Part shown: in pieces, positions 16,724 to 25,019 of the stretch
How positions within the stretch are numbered: position 1 is the stretch's first letter
Layout: each line of letters opens with the position of its first letter
Source of the DNA: Streptomyces sp. NBC_00569
GTDB taxonomy: Bacteria > Actinomycetota > Actinomycetes > Streptomycetales > Streptomycetaceae
Direction: 5' to 3'
Assembly: GCF_036345255.1 (NCBI RefSeq)
Contig: NZ_CP107783.1
Location: forward strand, 1,116,001 to 1,180,000
Length of the DNA: 64,000 nt
Program-made: the position numbers and the translations under genes
The notes under the pieces: model-generated
Told to the model about the DNA's origin: nothing
The model's database searches: none
The model's input: the letters and a program-made list of their open reading frames with translations, nothing else

Positions 16724-17332
16724 CTACGGCGTGATCGCGCCGAGCAGGGCCCGCGCGCACAGGTCGCGCACCTGATCCCGTGACAACTCCGGCTCGTCGA
16801 GCCACTCGAGGCACACGGCCACCATGAAGGCCAGCCAGCCGCGTACGGCGAGCCGGAGCACGGGGGACTCGCCGTCGGCATGCGACCGGTCGGGGTCGGC
16901 CGCGAGTGCCTCGACGATCTGGCGCTCCTGCGCGGCCAGTCCCTGCCGGTACACCTCGCGCACGGCCGGGTCGCCCGCGGCCTCGGCCCGGTGGAAGGCG
17001 CGGAAGCCCTCGCTGTGGGCCTCCACATACCCGAGGAACGTCTCCAGGCCCACGGCGATCTGGTCGCGCACAGGGATCCCGGGAACGGCCGCGGTCAGGC
17101 GCAGCATCCGCTCGCTCTCGCGCTGGACGACGGCGGCGAAGAAGTCCCGTTTCGTCGGGAAGTAGTGGTAGAGGAGCCCGCGCGAGACGCCGGCGATCTC
17201 GGCTACCTGCTCGATCCAGACGTCGTCGTACGTGCTCTGCGCGAACAGCCGCGCGCCCACGCCGAGCAGCTGCTCACGACGCTCCTCGGTGCTCAGCCGG
17301 CGGCGCGTGCGCTCCGGCTCCCTGGCGGCCAT
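16724..17332 (-). CDS. TetR-family repressor, BM3R1-like context
   Basis: The N-terminal helix-turn-helix is clear: STYDDVWIEQVAEIAGVSRGLLYHYFPTKRDFFAAVV (residues about 36-72). It is followed by an all-helical ligand domain, 202 residues in all. It is transcribed away from a CYP102-like P450 gene. In Bacillus megaterium the fatty-acid-responsive TetR repressor BM3R1 is likewise linked to CYP102A1, so a lipid ligand is plausible. The long inverted repeat between the two genes is the obvious operator. Confidence 0.85.
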   Translation of the reverse strand: MAAREPERTRRRLSTEERREQLLGVGARLFAQSTYDDVWIEQVAEIAGVSRGLLYHYFPTKRDFFAAVVQRESERMLRLTAAVPGIPVRDQIAVGLETFLGYVEAHSEGFRAFHRAEAAGDPAVREVYRQGLAAQERQIVEALAADPDRSHADGESPVLRLAVRGWLAFMVAVCLEWLDEPELSRDQVRDLCARALLGAITP

Positions 17333-17357
17333 GGAAGCACCTTACCCGCATTACTTG

Positions 17358-17406
17358 ACGTGAATTCAATAGCGGGACCACACTGGGGAGCGTATTGAAC
17401 CCACGT
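17358..17406. promoter_or_regulatory. Large inverted repeat, likely TetR operator of the P450
   Basis: ACGTGAATTCAATA (17358-17371) and TATTGAACCCACGT (17393-17406) are inverted copies of TATTGAAnnCACGT separated by 21 bp. They are in the AT-richest part of the divergent promoter region. Confidence 0.7.
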
Positions 17407-17455
17407 ATAACAACGGTCGGGTACAGGCACTCTCTACGTCCAACAGGTGGGGATC

Positions 17456-18937
17456 ATGGCTCAGTTGACGCGGCCGGCGACGGACTCGAAACCGCCGAAG
17501 GGCTTTCGCAGTGCCGAGCTCGGCTGGCCCGGGCTCGACCGGATTCCGCACCCGACACGCCGCGTTCCCCTCGTCGGCGACGTCCTCGGCGCGAATGTGC
17601 GCACGCCGGTTCAGGACTCGATGCGGATCGGCAAGGAGCTCGGGCCGGTCTTCCGCCGCAAGGCCTTCGGGAACGAGATCGTGTTCGTCTGGGGCGCGCG
17701 GTTCGCCGCCGACATGGCGGACGAGTCACGCTTCGCCAAGCATGTCGGCCTGGGCGTCGCCAATCTGCGGCCGGTGGCCGGTGACGGCCTGTTCACCGCG
17801 TACAACCACGAGCCCAACTGGCAGCTGGCGCACGACGTGCTCGCTCCCGGTTTCGGCCGCGAAGCCATGGAGGGCTACCACTCGCTGATGCTGGATGTCG
17901 CGGGGCGCCTGACAGCGGCCTGGGACGCCCGGGAGGCGGCGGGCCTGGCCGTGGACGTGCCCGGCGACATGACGAAGCTGACCCTGGAGACGATCGCGCG
18001 GACCGGTTTCGGCCATGACTTCGGGTCGTTCGAGCGGGAGCGGCCGCACCCGTTCGTGAGCGCCATGGTCGGCACGCTGTCGTTCGCGCAGCGGCGCAAC
18101 GTCGTGCCGCCGGCGCTCGCCCCCCTGTTGCTGCGAGGCGCCGAGCGGCGCAACGCCGCGGACATGGCGTACCTGAACCGGACCGTGGACGACGTCGTCG
18201 CCGCGCGGCGGGCCGCGCCCGGATCGTCCTCCGCCGGGCAGAGCGACCTGCTCGACCGCATGCTGGAGGTCGCCCACCCCGACACCGGGGAGCGCCTCTC
18301 CCCCGAGAACATCCGGCGCCAGGTCATCACGTTCCTCGTCGCGGGCCACGAGACGACGTCGGGGGCACTGTCGTTCGCGCTGCACTATCTCGCGCACCAC
18401 CCCGACGTCCTCGCGAAGGCGCGCGACGAGGTGGAGCGGGTGTGGGGTGACGCGGACGAGCCCGCCTACGAGCAGGTGCCCAAGCTCCGCTACCTGCGCC
18501 GCGTGCTCGACGAGTCCCTGCGGCTGTGGCCGACGGCTCCGGCGTTCGCCCGCGAGGCCACCGTCGACACCACGCTCGGCGGGATCCACCCGATGCGCAG
18601 GGGCGCTTGGGCGCTGGTCCTGACATCGCTCCTGCACCGCGACCCGGAGGCGTGGGGTGACGACCCGGAGGCCTTCGACCCGGACCGCTTCGCTCCGGCG
18701 GCCGTGCGCTCGCGCGCCCCGCACGTATTCAAGCCGTTCGGCACCGGGGCGCGCGCGTGCATCGGCCGCCAGTTCGCCCTGCACGAGGCGACGTTGGTGC
18801 TCGGTCTGCTGCTGCGCCGCTACGACCTGCACCCCGAACCGGGCTACCGGCTGCGCGTCGCGGAGCGCCTGACGCTGATGCCGGAAGGCCTGCGGCTCAA
18901 CCTGGGACGCCGCGCGAAGGTCCCGACGACGGACTGA
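17456..18937 (+). CDS. Cytochrome P450, stand-alone CYP102-like heme domain
   Basis: The 493-residue protein shows the I-helix AGHETTSG, the K-helix ESLRLWP and the heme loop FGTGARACIGRQFALHEATL with the axial Cys at residue 435. The region after the Cys follows the heme domain of P450 BM3 (CYP102A1) closely, but the gene stops there with no FMN/FAD reductase. Streptomyces coelicolor CYP102B1 is a known heme-only member that oxidises fatty acids with separate redox partners. A fatty-acid hydroxylase role is therefore likely. The start ATG at 17456 follows GGTGGGG. Confidence 0.88.
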   Translation: MAQLTRPATDSKPPKGFRSAELGWPGLDRIPHPTRRVPLVGDVLGANVRTPVQDSMRIGKELGPVFRRKAFGNEIVFVWGARFAADMADESRFAKHVGLGVANLRPVAGDGLFTAYNHEPNWQLAHDVLAPGFGREAMEGYHSLMLDVAGRLTAAWDAREAAGLAVDVPGDMTKLTLETIARTGFGHDFGSFERERPHPFVSAMVGTLSFAQRRNVVPPALAPLLLRGAERRNAADMAYLNRTVDDVVAARRAAPGSSSAGQSDLLDRMLEVAHPDTGERLSPENIRRQVITFLVAGHETTSGALSFALHYLAHHPDVLAKARDEVERVWGDADEPAYEQVPKLRYLRRVLDESLRLWPTAPAFAREATVDTTLGGIHPMRRGAWALVLTSLLHRDPEAWGDDPEAFDPDRFAPAAVRSRAPHVFKPFGTGARACIGRQFALHEATLVLGLLLRRYDLHPEPGYRLRVAERLTLMPEGLRLNLGRRAKVPTTD

Positions 18938-19082
18938 GTCCGGTCGGCCGGGATCGACGACCGAGCACCCCGAGCACCCCCTCTCAACCCTCGCGTCGAA
19001 GGCGAATTGTCAGACCCGTGCGCAAGAGTGGAGGCACATGTCTCCACATCCACGTCTTCGCCGAGCTGAGGGGCCCATCGAC

Positions 19083-19313
19083 ATGAACGCGACCAGGAAT
19101 GCCGAACTCGCCGCGGCCCAGGCCTGCCTGCGCCTGCTGCACACCGCGCGTGCCGCGCTGACCGGATGCGAGCCGGCGACCGCCGCCTCGCTGCTCGCCC
19201 TGCCGATCGCGGAGGCCGACGCGGCCCTGGACAGGGCGGGACTCGCGGGAAACGAGGCCTGGCTGCTCGAGAAGCTGTACGACTTGGGAACGGAGACGCG
19301 TGTTCATACGTGA
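19083..19313 (+). CDS. Small helical protein of unknown function
   Basis: This short frame has Streptomyces-like codon use and encodes 76 residues, rich in Ala/Leu and probably all helical (NAELAAAQACLRLLHTARAAL). An earlier in-frame ATG at 19038 follows GGAGG by only three bases and would add 15 less typical residues. The chosen start follows GAGGGG at normal spacing. I do not recognise it. It lies between the two P450 genes on the same strand. Confidence 0.55.
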   Translation: MNATRNAELAAAQACLRLLHTARAALTGCEPATAASLLALPIAEADAALDRAGLAGNEAWLLEKLYDLGTETRVHT

Positions 19314-19383
19314 GGTAGGTGTACTCGTCCGTAGGTGAGGTGCGTGCGTTCGTCCGCAGGTGGCGTGCGCGCGTCCGATTCCT

Positions 19384-19415
19384 GCGTCCCCGCGTTCCCG
19401 CGTCCCCGCGTTCCC
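19384..19415 (+). repeat. Two perfect 16-bp tandem copies
   Basis: GCGTCCCCGCGTTCCC occurs twice in direct succession ahead of the second P450 gene. The preceding 70 bp also hold looser GTCCG(T/C)AGGTG repeats. This is probably slippage-prone spacer DNA. Confidence 0.7.
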
Positions 19416-19437
19416 GAGACCGTTCAGGAGAGCTCCG

Positions 19438-20688
19438 TTGACGATCCCACCCGTGGTACCGCACCGTATCGACCCGGCCGGTGGCTGCCCGCACGCGGCG
19501 AACGCGCGACTGCTGGACCGGGGCGCCGTCGCCCCGGTCCTGCTGCCCGGCGACGTCGAGGGCATGGTGGTCCTCGGCCACGACGCCCTCAAGGACTTCC
19601 TCGCGCACCCCGATGTCGCCAAGAGCGCCCGGCACTTCACCGCGCTGAGCGAGGGCCGCATACCCGACGGCTGGCCGCTCATGACGTTCGCGACCGTGCA
19701 GGGCATGACGACCGCGGACGACGAGGACCACCGGCGGCTGCGGTCGCTGGTGAGCCGGGCGTTCACCGCGCGCCGCGTCGAGGCCCTGCGGCCACGCGTC
19801 GAGGAGCTGACCGGCGAGCTGCTCGACGGGCTGGAGGCTGCCGTGACGGAGGGCGAGGACATCGTGGAGCTGCGGCGGCGGTTCGCGCTGCCGCTCCCGA
19901 TGAGCGTGATCTGTGAACTGCTCGGCGTGGACGAGGAGTTCAGGGGCCGGCTGCACCATCTGTCGGGCCAGGTCGTGGCCACCGACATCGGCCCGCGCGA
20001 GGCGGTGGCCGCCAACCGTGAGCTGGTCTCCGTGCTCGCGGCGGTCGCCGCGTCCCGGGCGACCCGGCCGGGCGACGACCTGACGAGCGCGCTGATCGCG
20101 GCACGCGAGGAGGACGGCGACCGGCTGAGCGAGCAGGAGCTGATCGGCACCCTGCTCCTCATGATCATCGCCGGGCACGAGACGACGCTGAACCTGATCA
20201 CGAACGCCGTGCGTGCCCTGTGCGCCCACCGCGACCAGCTCGGCCTCGTCCTGTCGGGCGCGGCGTCCTGGACCGATGTGGTGGAGGAGACGCTGCGCTG
20301 GGACAGCCCCGTCAGCTACTTCCCGTTCCGCTACCCGAAGCGGGATCTGACGGTGGACGGGACGGTGATACCCCGGGGCACTCCGGTGCTCGCGGGCTAC
20401 TCGGCGGCGGGGCGTGACGGGAGCGCGCACGGCCCGGACGCGGACCGCTTCGACGTCACGCGCGCCTCGGCGGCCCGCCATCTCTCACTGGGCCACGGCC
20501 CGCACTACTGCCTGGGGGCGCCGCTCGCCCGTCTGGAGGCCACCGTCGCCCTGGAGCGCCTGTTCACCCGTTTCCCCGATCTCGATCTGGCCGCGCCCGA
20601 CGCGGAGCTCGCGCGTAAGGCGGGTTTCGTGGGCAACAGCGTCGACCAACTCCCGGTTCGGCTGCGGCCGGTGGCCGGGGCGGCCTGA
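19438..20688 (+). CDS. Cytochrome P450 (actinobacterial class I type)
   Basis: The protein is 416 residues. It has the I-helix IIAGHETTLNLI, the K-helix EETLRW and the heme loop LGHGPHYCLGAPLARLEA with Cys 358, typical of soluble CYP105/CYP107-like enzymes fed by ferredoxin. No ferredoxin or reductase gene adjoins it. The start is a TTG at 19438 with AGGAG seven bases upstream. The frame continues upstream but through repeated, non-protein-like sequence. The substrate cannot be inferred. Confidence 0.85.
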   Translation: MTIPPVVPHRIDPAGGCPHAANARLLDRGAVAPVLLPGDVEGMVVLGHDALKDFLAHPDVAKSARHFTALSEGRIPDGWPLMTFATVQGMTTADDEDHRRLRSLVSRAFTARRVEALRPRVEELTGELLDGLEAAVTEGEDIVELRRRFALPLPMSVICELLGVDEEFRGRLHHLSGQVVATDIGPREAVAANRELVSVLAAVAASRATRPGDDLTSALIAAREEDGDRLSEQELIGTLLLMIIAGHETTLNLITNAVRALCAHRDQLGLVLSGAASWTDVVEETLRWDSPVSYFPFRYPKRDLTVDGTVIPRGTPVLAGYSAAGRDGSAHGPDADRFDVTRASAARHLSLGHGPHYCLGAPLARLEATVALERLFTRFPDLDLAAPDAELARKAGFVGNSVDQLPVRLRPVAGAA

Positions 20689-20797
20689 CGGACGCCTCCC
20701 CAGGGTTTCTGGTCCGCTGGTCCTAGGCCGCGCGACCTGGGCCGTTACGGTCCCTCCGACCGTGGCCCAGATCCGCCCGGCCCGCCAGACTGGCCGT

Positions 20798-21577
20798 ATG
20801 GACGCCTCACGTACCGACGCCTATCTCCGCCGCATCGCGACACCGCACCCCGCGGCGCCGACCGCTCTGGCGCTGCGCACCCTGCACCTCGCGCACCAGC
20901 GGGCGGTGCCGTTCGAGAACCTCTCGATCCATCTGGGTGAGGAGATCTCCATCGACGAGGAAGCGATCGTCGCCAAGCTCGTGGACCGCCGTCGCGGCGG
21001 GTTCTGTTACGAGCTCAACGGCGGCTTCGCGGCGCTGCTCACCGCGCTGGGCTTCGAGGTGTCCCTGCTCCAGGCCCGGGTGTACGGCGAGGAGGGACAC
21101 CTCGGCATCCCGTACGACCATCTCGCCCTCCGCGTCCGCACCGTCGACGGGGCCGATCTGCTCGCGGACGTCGGCTTCGGGGCGCACAGCCACTTCCCGC
21201 TCGACTTCGGTGAGCGCGGTGAGCAGCGGGATCCGGGTGGCGTCTTCCGGATCGCCGAGACGAAGGAGGGCGACCTGCGCGTGTCCAAGGACGGGGCACC
21301 GGAGTACCTGCTCGAGCAACGCCCGCGGGAGCTGAGGGACTTCGAGGTCGGCCGCTGGTACAACTCCACGTCGCCGCGGTCCCCGTTCACGCGGTCGCTG
21401 GTCTGCTCGCTGGTCACGGACGAAGGCCGGCTTACCCTGAGCGGCCGCACGCTGAAGACGACGGCCGGCGGCGAGCGCCACAGCACGGAGCTCACGTCGG
21501 ACCGGGAGGTGCTCGACACCTACCGCGAATCGTTCGGCATCGAGCTCGACCGGCTGCCGACGGATCCGACCACCTGA
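20798..21577 (+). CDS. nat: Arylamine N-acetyltransferase
   Basis: The catalytic triad is in place: Cys 70 in RRGGFCYELN, His 108 in YDHLAL and Asp 124 in LADVGFG. The family-typical AVPFENLSIHLG precedes it. The 259-residue length fits. NATs transfer acetyl or other acyl groups from CoA to aromatic amines, and close relatives in polyketide clusters close amide rings. Nothing adjacent points to such a cluster, so a detoxifying or housekeeping role is likely. Confidence 0.92.
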   Translation: MDASRTDAYLRRIATPHPAAPTALALRTLHLAHQRAVPFENLSIHLGEEISIDEEAIVAKLVDRRRGGFCYELNGGFAALLTALGFEVSLLQARVYGEEGHLGIPYDHLALRVRTVDGADLLADVGFGAHSHFPLDFGERGEQRDPGGVFRIAETKEGDLRVSKDGAPEYLLEQRPRELRDFEVGRWYNSTSPRSPFTRSLVCSLVTDEGRLTLSGRTLKTTAGGERHSTELTSDREVLDTYRESFGIELDRLPTDPTT

Positions 21578-21589
21578 ATCCGGCACTCC

Positions 21590-21705
21590 GCCCCCGGCTC
21601 TCCGGCTCTCCGACTCGGCGCCGCTCCGGCACTCCCCTCGGCGTCGCTCCGGTCCTCTCCAGCACACCGCCCCGGTCCTCCGGCTCGGCGTCTCTCCGGT
21701 ACGCC
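21590..21705 (+). repeat. Low-complexity CTCCGG-rich spacer
   Basis: The gap between nat and the convergent nucleotidyltransferase gene consists of degenerate CTCCGG/CTCGGCG units. No gene or clean hairpin is visible. Confidence 0.5.
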
Positions 21706-21710
21706 GGCTC

Positions 21711-22493
21711 TCAGCCGTCGGTGGTGTGCGCCGCGACGGTGCGGTCGAGTGCGGGGGCGAGCCAGTCGAGGGTGAGCTCTGCCCGCCGCGCGAGCCACTC
21801 GGGGTCGGCGTCGGCCGGGCCGTCCTCGTACCGGCGCCGCCTGATGTCCGCCACGACGTCGGCGGGCGCGCCGAGGTCGGTGAGGACGTCGAGGGCTTCG
21901 GCCTTGCTGATGAGGGTGCCGTCGCGCAGGGTGACCGTGGCCCGGGCCAGGACCATCAGGCCCAGGTCGACCCAGACGTTCTCCAGCCACAGCTCGGGGC
22001 GTCCGGTCCTGGGCCTCCAGTAGCCGGCCAGGTCGGCGAGGATGTACTCCCTGAGCGTGTGGTCGTCCACCGGCGGCAGGATGCCCGCGATCGGATCCCC
22101 ATGGAGAACGAGACCGAATGTGTGGAGTTCACGCCGGGTGATGGGCGTGACCGTGCGGGCGTAGGCCTCGCGGTGGGCCCAGGTGAAGTGCGTACGGTCA
22201 GGGTCGTCGAGGTCGCCGTGCGGCAGGTAGGAGCAGTGGAGGTGCGCCGCGAGGGGCAGTTCGGCGTCGATTCCCTCGTGCAGGATGGTGAGCCGTGTCT
22301 CCTCGTCCGGCTTGAGCGGGTGCGGGACGACGGCGACGAGGTCGAGGTCGCTGCGCCCTTCCTGGTAGTCCCCGCCGGCGAGCGACCCGTGCGCCCACAG
22401 CGAGAACGGGGCGGCCAGCGCCTCCCGGAGCCCGGTCAGAAAGCGGGCGAGCAGGTCGGACGTGGCCGCCGGATGTTCCTCCGCTGTGGTCAT
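21711..22493 (-). CDS. Nucleotidyltransferase-fold protein (aminoglycoside adenylyltransferase-like)
   Basis: Residues about 33-53 contain the nucleotidyltransferase core HGSLAGGDYQEGRSDLDLV with its two metal-binding Asp residues. The rest is a helical C-terminal domain like that of ANT(3'')/ANT(9) enzymes. The protein is 260 residues. It could adenylylate a small molecule, but similarity by eye does not establish antibiotic resistance. It overlaps the upstream tetR gene in an ATGA and is the last gene of a pump-regulator-enzyme operon, a layout that suggests a drug-response unit. Confidence 0.75.
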   Translation of the reverse strand: MTTAEEHPAATSDLLARFLTGLREALAAPFSLWAHGSLAGGDYQEGRSDLDLVAVVPHPLKPDEETRLTILHEGIDAELPLAAHLHCSYLPHGDLDDPDRTHFTWAHREAYARTVTPITRRELHTFGLVLHGDPIAGILPPVDDHTLREYILADLAGYWRPRTGRPELWLENVWVDLGLMVLARATVTLRDGTLISKAEALDVLTDLGAPADVVADIRRRRYEDGPADADPEWLARRAELTLDWLAPALDRTVAAHTTDG

Positions 22494-23128
22494 TCGGCCA
22501 GTGTGCCAGGAGTCAACTGGGCCTGTACGGCTGGTCCGTAGCGTTCGGTGATCTCTTCGATGGGCGCGGAGCGCACATGGGGGCCACGCGCGATGCCGTA
22601 CATGACGCCGAGCCCGAGAAGGAGGGAGACCGCCAGTTCGGCGCGCAGGCCCGCGTCCGGTCCGTGCAGGCGCTCGGCGAGGCGGTCGCTGACCTGGGTA
22701 CGGAAGTTGGCGCGGAGGATGTCGCCCTGTTCGCCGTGCAGCGGGGCGAACACGATGCGCAGGATGGGGTCGGCGCCGTGCGTGGACTGGCCGGTGAGGA
22801 GGTGTCGCACCATGTGCCGGCCGAGGTCCTCCACAGGCGCGTCGAGGAAGGTCTCCACGTCCGCCTCGAAGTTCATGACCTGGGAGAACAGGGCGTCCTT
22901 GTTGCCGAAGTACTTGAGGATCAGCGGGGCGCTGACCCCGGCGCGCTCGGCGACGGCCTTGAGGGTGATGTCGGTGTGCGCGTGCCGGGCGAGGAGGTGG
23001 CGGCAGGCGCGGATGATGGCGGCCTTGGTCGCCTCGGCGTCACGGCGCGCCGGCCCCGGACGGTGGTCGTCGGTCACGCCTGAGGCGGACCGCTCCTCGG
23101 CGGAAACGGTCGGGGCCGGGCTCGTCAC
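22490..23128 (-). CDS. TetR-family regulator
   Basis: The helix-turn-helix lies at about residues 35-70 (DITLKAVAERAGVSAPLILKYFGNKDALFSQV), preceded by a flexible Pro/Ser-rich N-terminus. GTG at 23128 is chosen because GGAG lies nine bases upstream, inside the end of the MFS gene. It is encoded between an efflux-type transporter and a nucleotidyltransferase and is expected to repress this operon through the twin palindromes at 24657-24697. Confidence 0.82.
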   Translation of the reverse strand: MTSPAPTVSAEERSASGVTDDHRPGPARRDAEATKAAIIRACRHLLARHAHTDITLKAVAERAGVSAPLILKYFGNKDALFSQVMNFEADVETFLDAPVEDLGRHMVRHLLTGQSTHGADPILRIVFAPLHGEQGDILRANFRTQVSDRLAERLHGPDAGLRAELAVSLLLGLGVMYGIARGPHVRSAPIEEITERYGPAVQAQLTPGTLAE

Positions 23129-23132
23129 GGGG

Positions 23133-24614
23133 TCACGCTCCTTCGAGGGCCTTGTCCGGCCGGCCGGTCGTGCCGCCGACGGACCTGCGCCCTCCATTGT
23201 CCGCGGCGTCGGCGGGCACGGTGAACGCCACCGCTATGACCACGAGGGCGACCGTGCCCGCCATGACGAAGGCCATCTGATAGCCGCGCAGTGAAGGGAA
23301 TGCGGCGCCGGTCGCGTGGTGGACGAGGATCGCGGCGACCGCGGCGCTGGAGACTGCCTGGCCGATGGTGCGCATCAGGACGTTCACGCCGTTCGCCGAC
23401 GCGGTCTGGCCCGCGGGCACGGCCCGCAGGATGAGGGTGGGCAGCGCCGAGTAGGCGAACGTGGTGCCGGTCGACACGATGGCGGCGCCCAGGACGATCA
23501 CCCACAAGTCGCGGCTGTCGGCGATGCGGACTGCATAGCCGAGCGCCATCGCGGCGCCGCCGATGGCGAGGCTCACGCGGGGGCCGCGCGCGGCGGAGAC
23601 GCGGGCCGACACCGGCGAGAGGAGGAGCATGATCACGCCGTTGGGCAGCAGGCACAGGCCGGTCTGCACGATGGAGAGGCCGAGCCCGTAGCCGCTGGAC
23701 CTGGGCGCCTGGACGAGCTGTGCCGTGACGAGCGAGTTGGCGTAGAAGGCGAATCCGGCGATCAGGGCGGCGAGGTGCGGCAGGCCGACGCGGCGGCCGA
23801 CGGCGAGCCGGAGGTCCACCAGTGGACGCTCGGCCCGCAGCTGCTGCCACGACCACAGCGCCAGGATCACGACGGCTCCGGCGAACAGGCCGACCACGCG
23901 TGCGCTGCCCCAGCCCCACTGGCCGCCCTGCGACACGGCGAGCAGCAGGCAGACCAGGCCGCCGGCGATCCCGGCCGCGCCGAGTGTGTCGAACCGGCCC
24001 GGTTCGCGCACGGGCGACTCGCGCACGGCCCAGCAGGCGAGGGCGAGGCCGAGCACGCCGAGGGCGCTGGTCGCCCAGAACATGACGTGCCAGTTGGCGT
24101 ACTGCACGATCAGGGCGGCGAGCGGCAGGCCGAGCGCGGCGCCGATCCCCACGGTCGAGCTCATGAGGGCGACCGCGGATCCCGTGCGGTGGGGCGGGAG
24201 TTCGTCGCGCAGGATGCTGATGGAGAGCGGGACGACCGCGGCGGCCGCGCCCTGGAGCGCGCGGGCCGCGATCAGGACGCGGATGTCGGAGGTGAGCGCG
24301 CACAGCACCGACCCGCCGGTCATCAGGCCCAGCGCGAGCAGCAGGACGCGCCGCTTGCCGTACATGTCGCCCGCTCTGCCGAGCACGGGGGTGAGGACGG
24401 CGCCGGCGAGGAGGGTCGCGGTGACCGTCCAGGAGACCGCGCCGGGTGAGGCTCCGGTGAGCCGGGGCAGGTCGGGGAGCAGCGGGACCACGACGGTCTG
24501 CATGACGGCCATGAGGATGCCGCCGAAGGCGAGGACCGGGATCGTCAGCCGGCCGCGCAGACCGGGCAGCGGGGTTGCTTCGGGGCGTATGTCGGGATTT
24601 ATCGCGGGCTCCAT
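23133..24614 (-). CDS. MFS transporter, DHA2 (EmrB/QacA-like) drug:H+ antiporter
   Basis: The 493-residue protein has a DHA2-type pattern of about 14 membrane segments. Motif A is LGRAGDMYGKRRVLL, motif B is IAARALQGAAAAVVPLSISI and an antiporter motif C-like Gly-rich segment is STVGIGAALGLPLAALI. It is the first gene of a three-gene operon with tetR and a nucleotidyltransferase. Its promoter overlaps twin palindromes, so induction by the exported compound is likely. Confidence 0.88.
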   Translation of the reverse strand: MEPAINPDIRPEATPLPGLRGRLTIPVLAFGGILMAVMQTVVVPLLPDLPRLTGASPGAVSWTVTATLLAGAVLTPVLGRAGDMYGKRRVLLLALGLMTGGSVLCALTSDIRVLIAARALQGAAAAVVPLSISILRDELPPHRTGSAVALMSSTVGIGAALGLPLAALIVQYANWHVMFWATSALGVLGLALACWAVRESPVREPGRFDTLGAAGIAGGLVCLLLAVSQGGQWGWGSARVVGLFAGAVVILALWSWQQLRAERPLVDLRLAVGRRVGLPHLAALIAGFAFYANSLVTAQLVQAPRSSGYGLGLSIVQTGLCLLPNGVIMLLLSPVSARVSAARGPRVSLAIGGAAMALGYAVRIADSRDLWVIVLGAAIVSTGTTFAYSALPTLILRAVPAGQTASANGVNVLMRTIGQAVSSAAVAAILVHHATGAAFPSLRGYQMAFVMAGTVALVVIAVAFTVPADAADNGGRRSVGGTTGRPDKALEGA

Positions 24615-24656
24615 GAGCGCTCCGGTGGACGCCTCGAGGGCGGGGGCGGGAGGTGG

Positions 24657-24697
24657 GGTGAATTTCTATTCACCTACATGGTGAATCAGTATTCACC
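24657..24697. promoter_or_regulatory. Twin 18-bp palindromes, likely TetR operators
   Basis: GGTGAAT-N4-ATTCACC occurs twice (24657-24674 with TTCT, 24680-24697 with CAGT), 23 bp start to start, 43 bp upstream of the MFS start. Arms are perfect in both copies. Confidence 0.8.
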
Positions 24698-24747
24698 AGA
24701 GCCCTCGTATCTGACCAGAACGTACGGACAAATCCCTGCACACCTGA

Positions 24748-24966
24748 CACAACCCCCGACATGCCGCGGCGCCGGCCGGCTCTCTCCTGCCGGCCGGCGG
24801 TCTTCTGCCGGTCGGCCGTCTTCTGCCGGTCGTCTCGGTGGCGCTGGGCGCCGCCGTGCTCGATGAGGGCCTTTCGGTGCGGGTGGTGGCAGGGACGGCG
24901 GTCGTGCCGGCCGGCGTGGGGATGACGCGAAAGGCCTCCGCCCGTAAGGGGACGCGCGAGGCCTGA
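24748..24966 (+). pseudogene. C-terminal remnant of an EamA/DMT transporter
   Basis: Reading the plus strand in the frame that ends at the TGA 24964-24966 gives LLPVVSVALGAAVLDEGLS followed by VRVVAGTAVVPAGVGMTRK. That is the usual last two helices of EamA-family drug/metabolite transporters (LLPVVSVLLG...LAGTALVLAG). There is no start codon; a stop lies at 24745-24747, and the 5' part has been replaced by an 18-bp tandem repeat. The rest of the gene is missing. Confidence 0.7.
24771..24832 (+). repeat. 18-bp tandem repeat, about 3.4 copies
   Basis: Units at 24771-24788, 24789-24806, 24807-24824 and a partial at 24825 follow GCCGG(C/T)CGGC(N)GTCTTCT. In frame with the transporter remnant they encode repeated P(A/V)G(x)LL. 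The repeat probably grew after the gene lost function. Confidence 0.75.
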
Positions 24967-25019
24967 GGGGCGGCGGCCGCTCCTGTTCCCTCCGCCGCAC
25001 GCCAGCCATACTGCCGACC

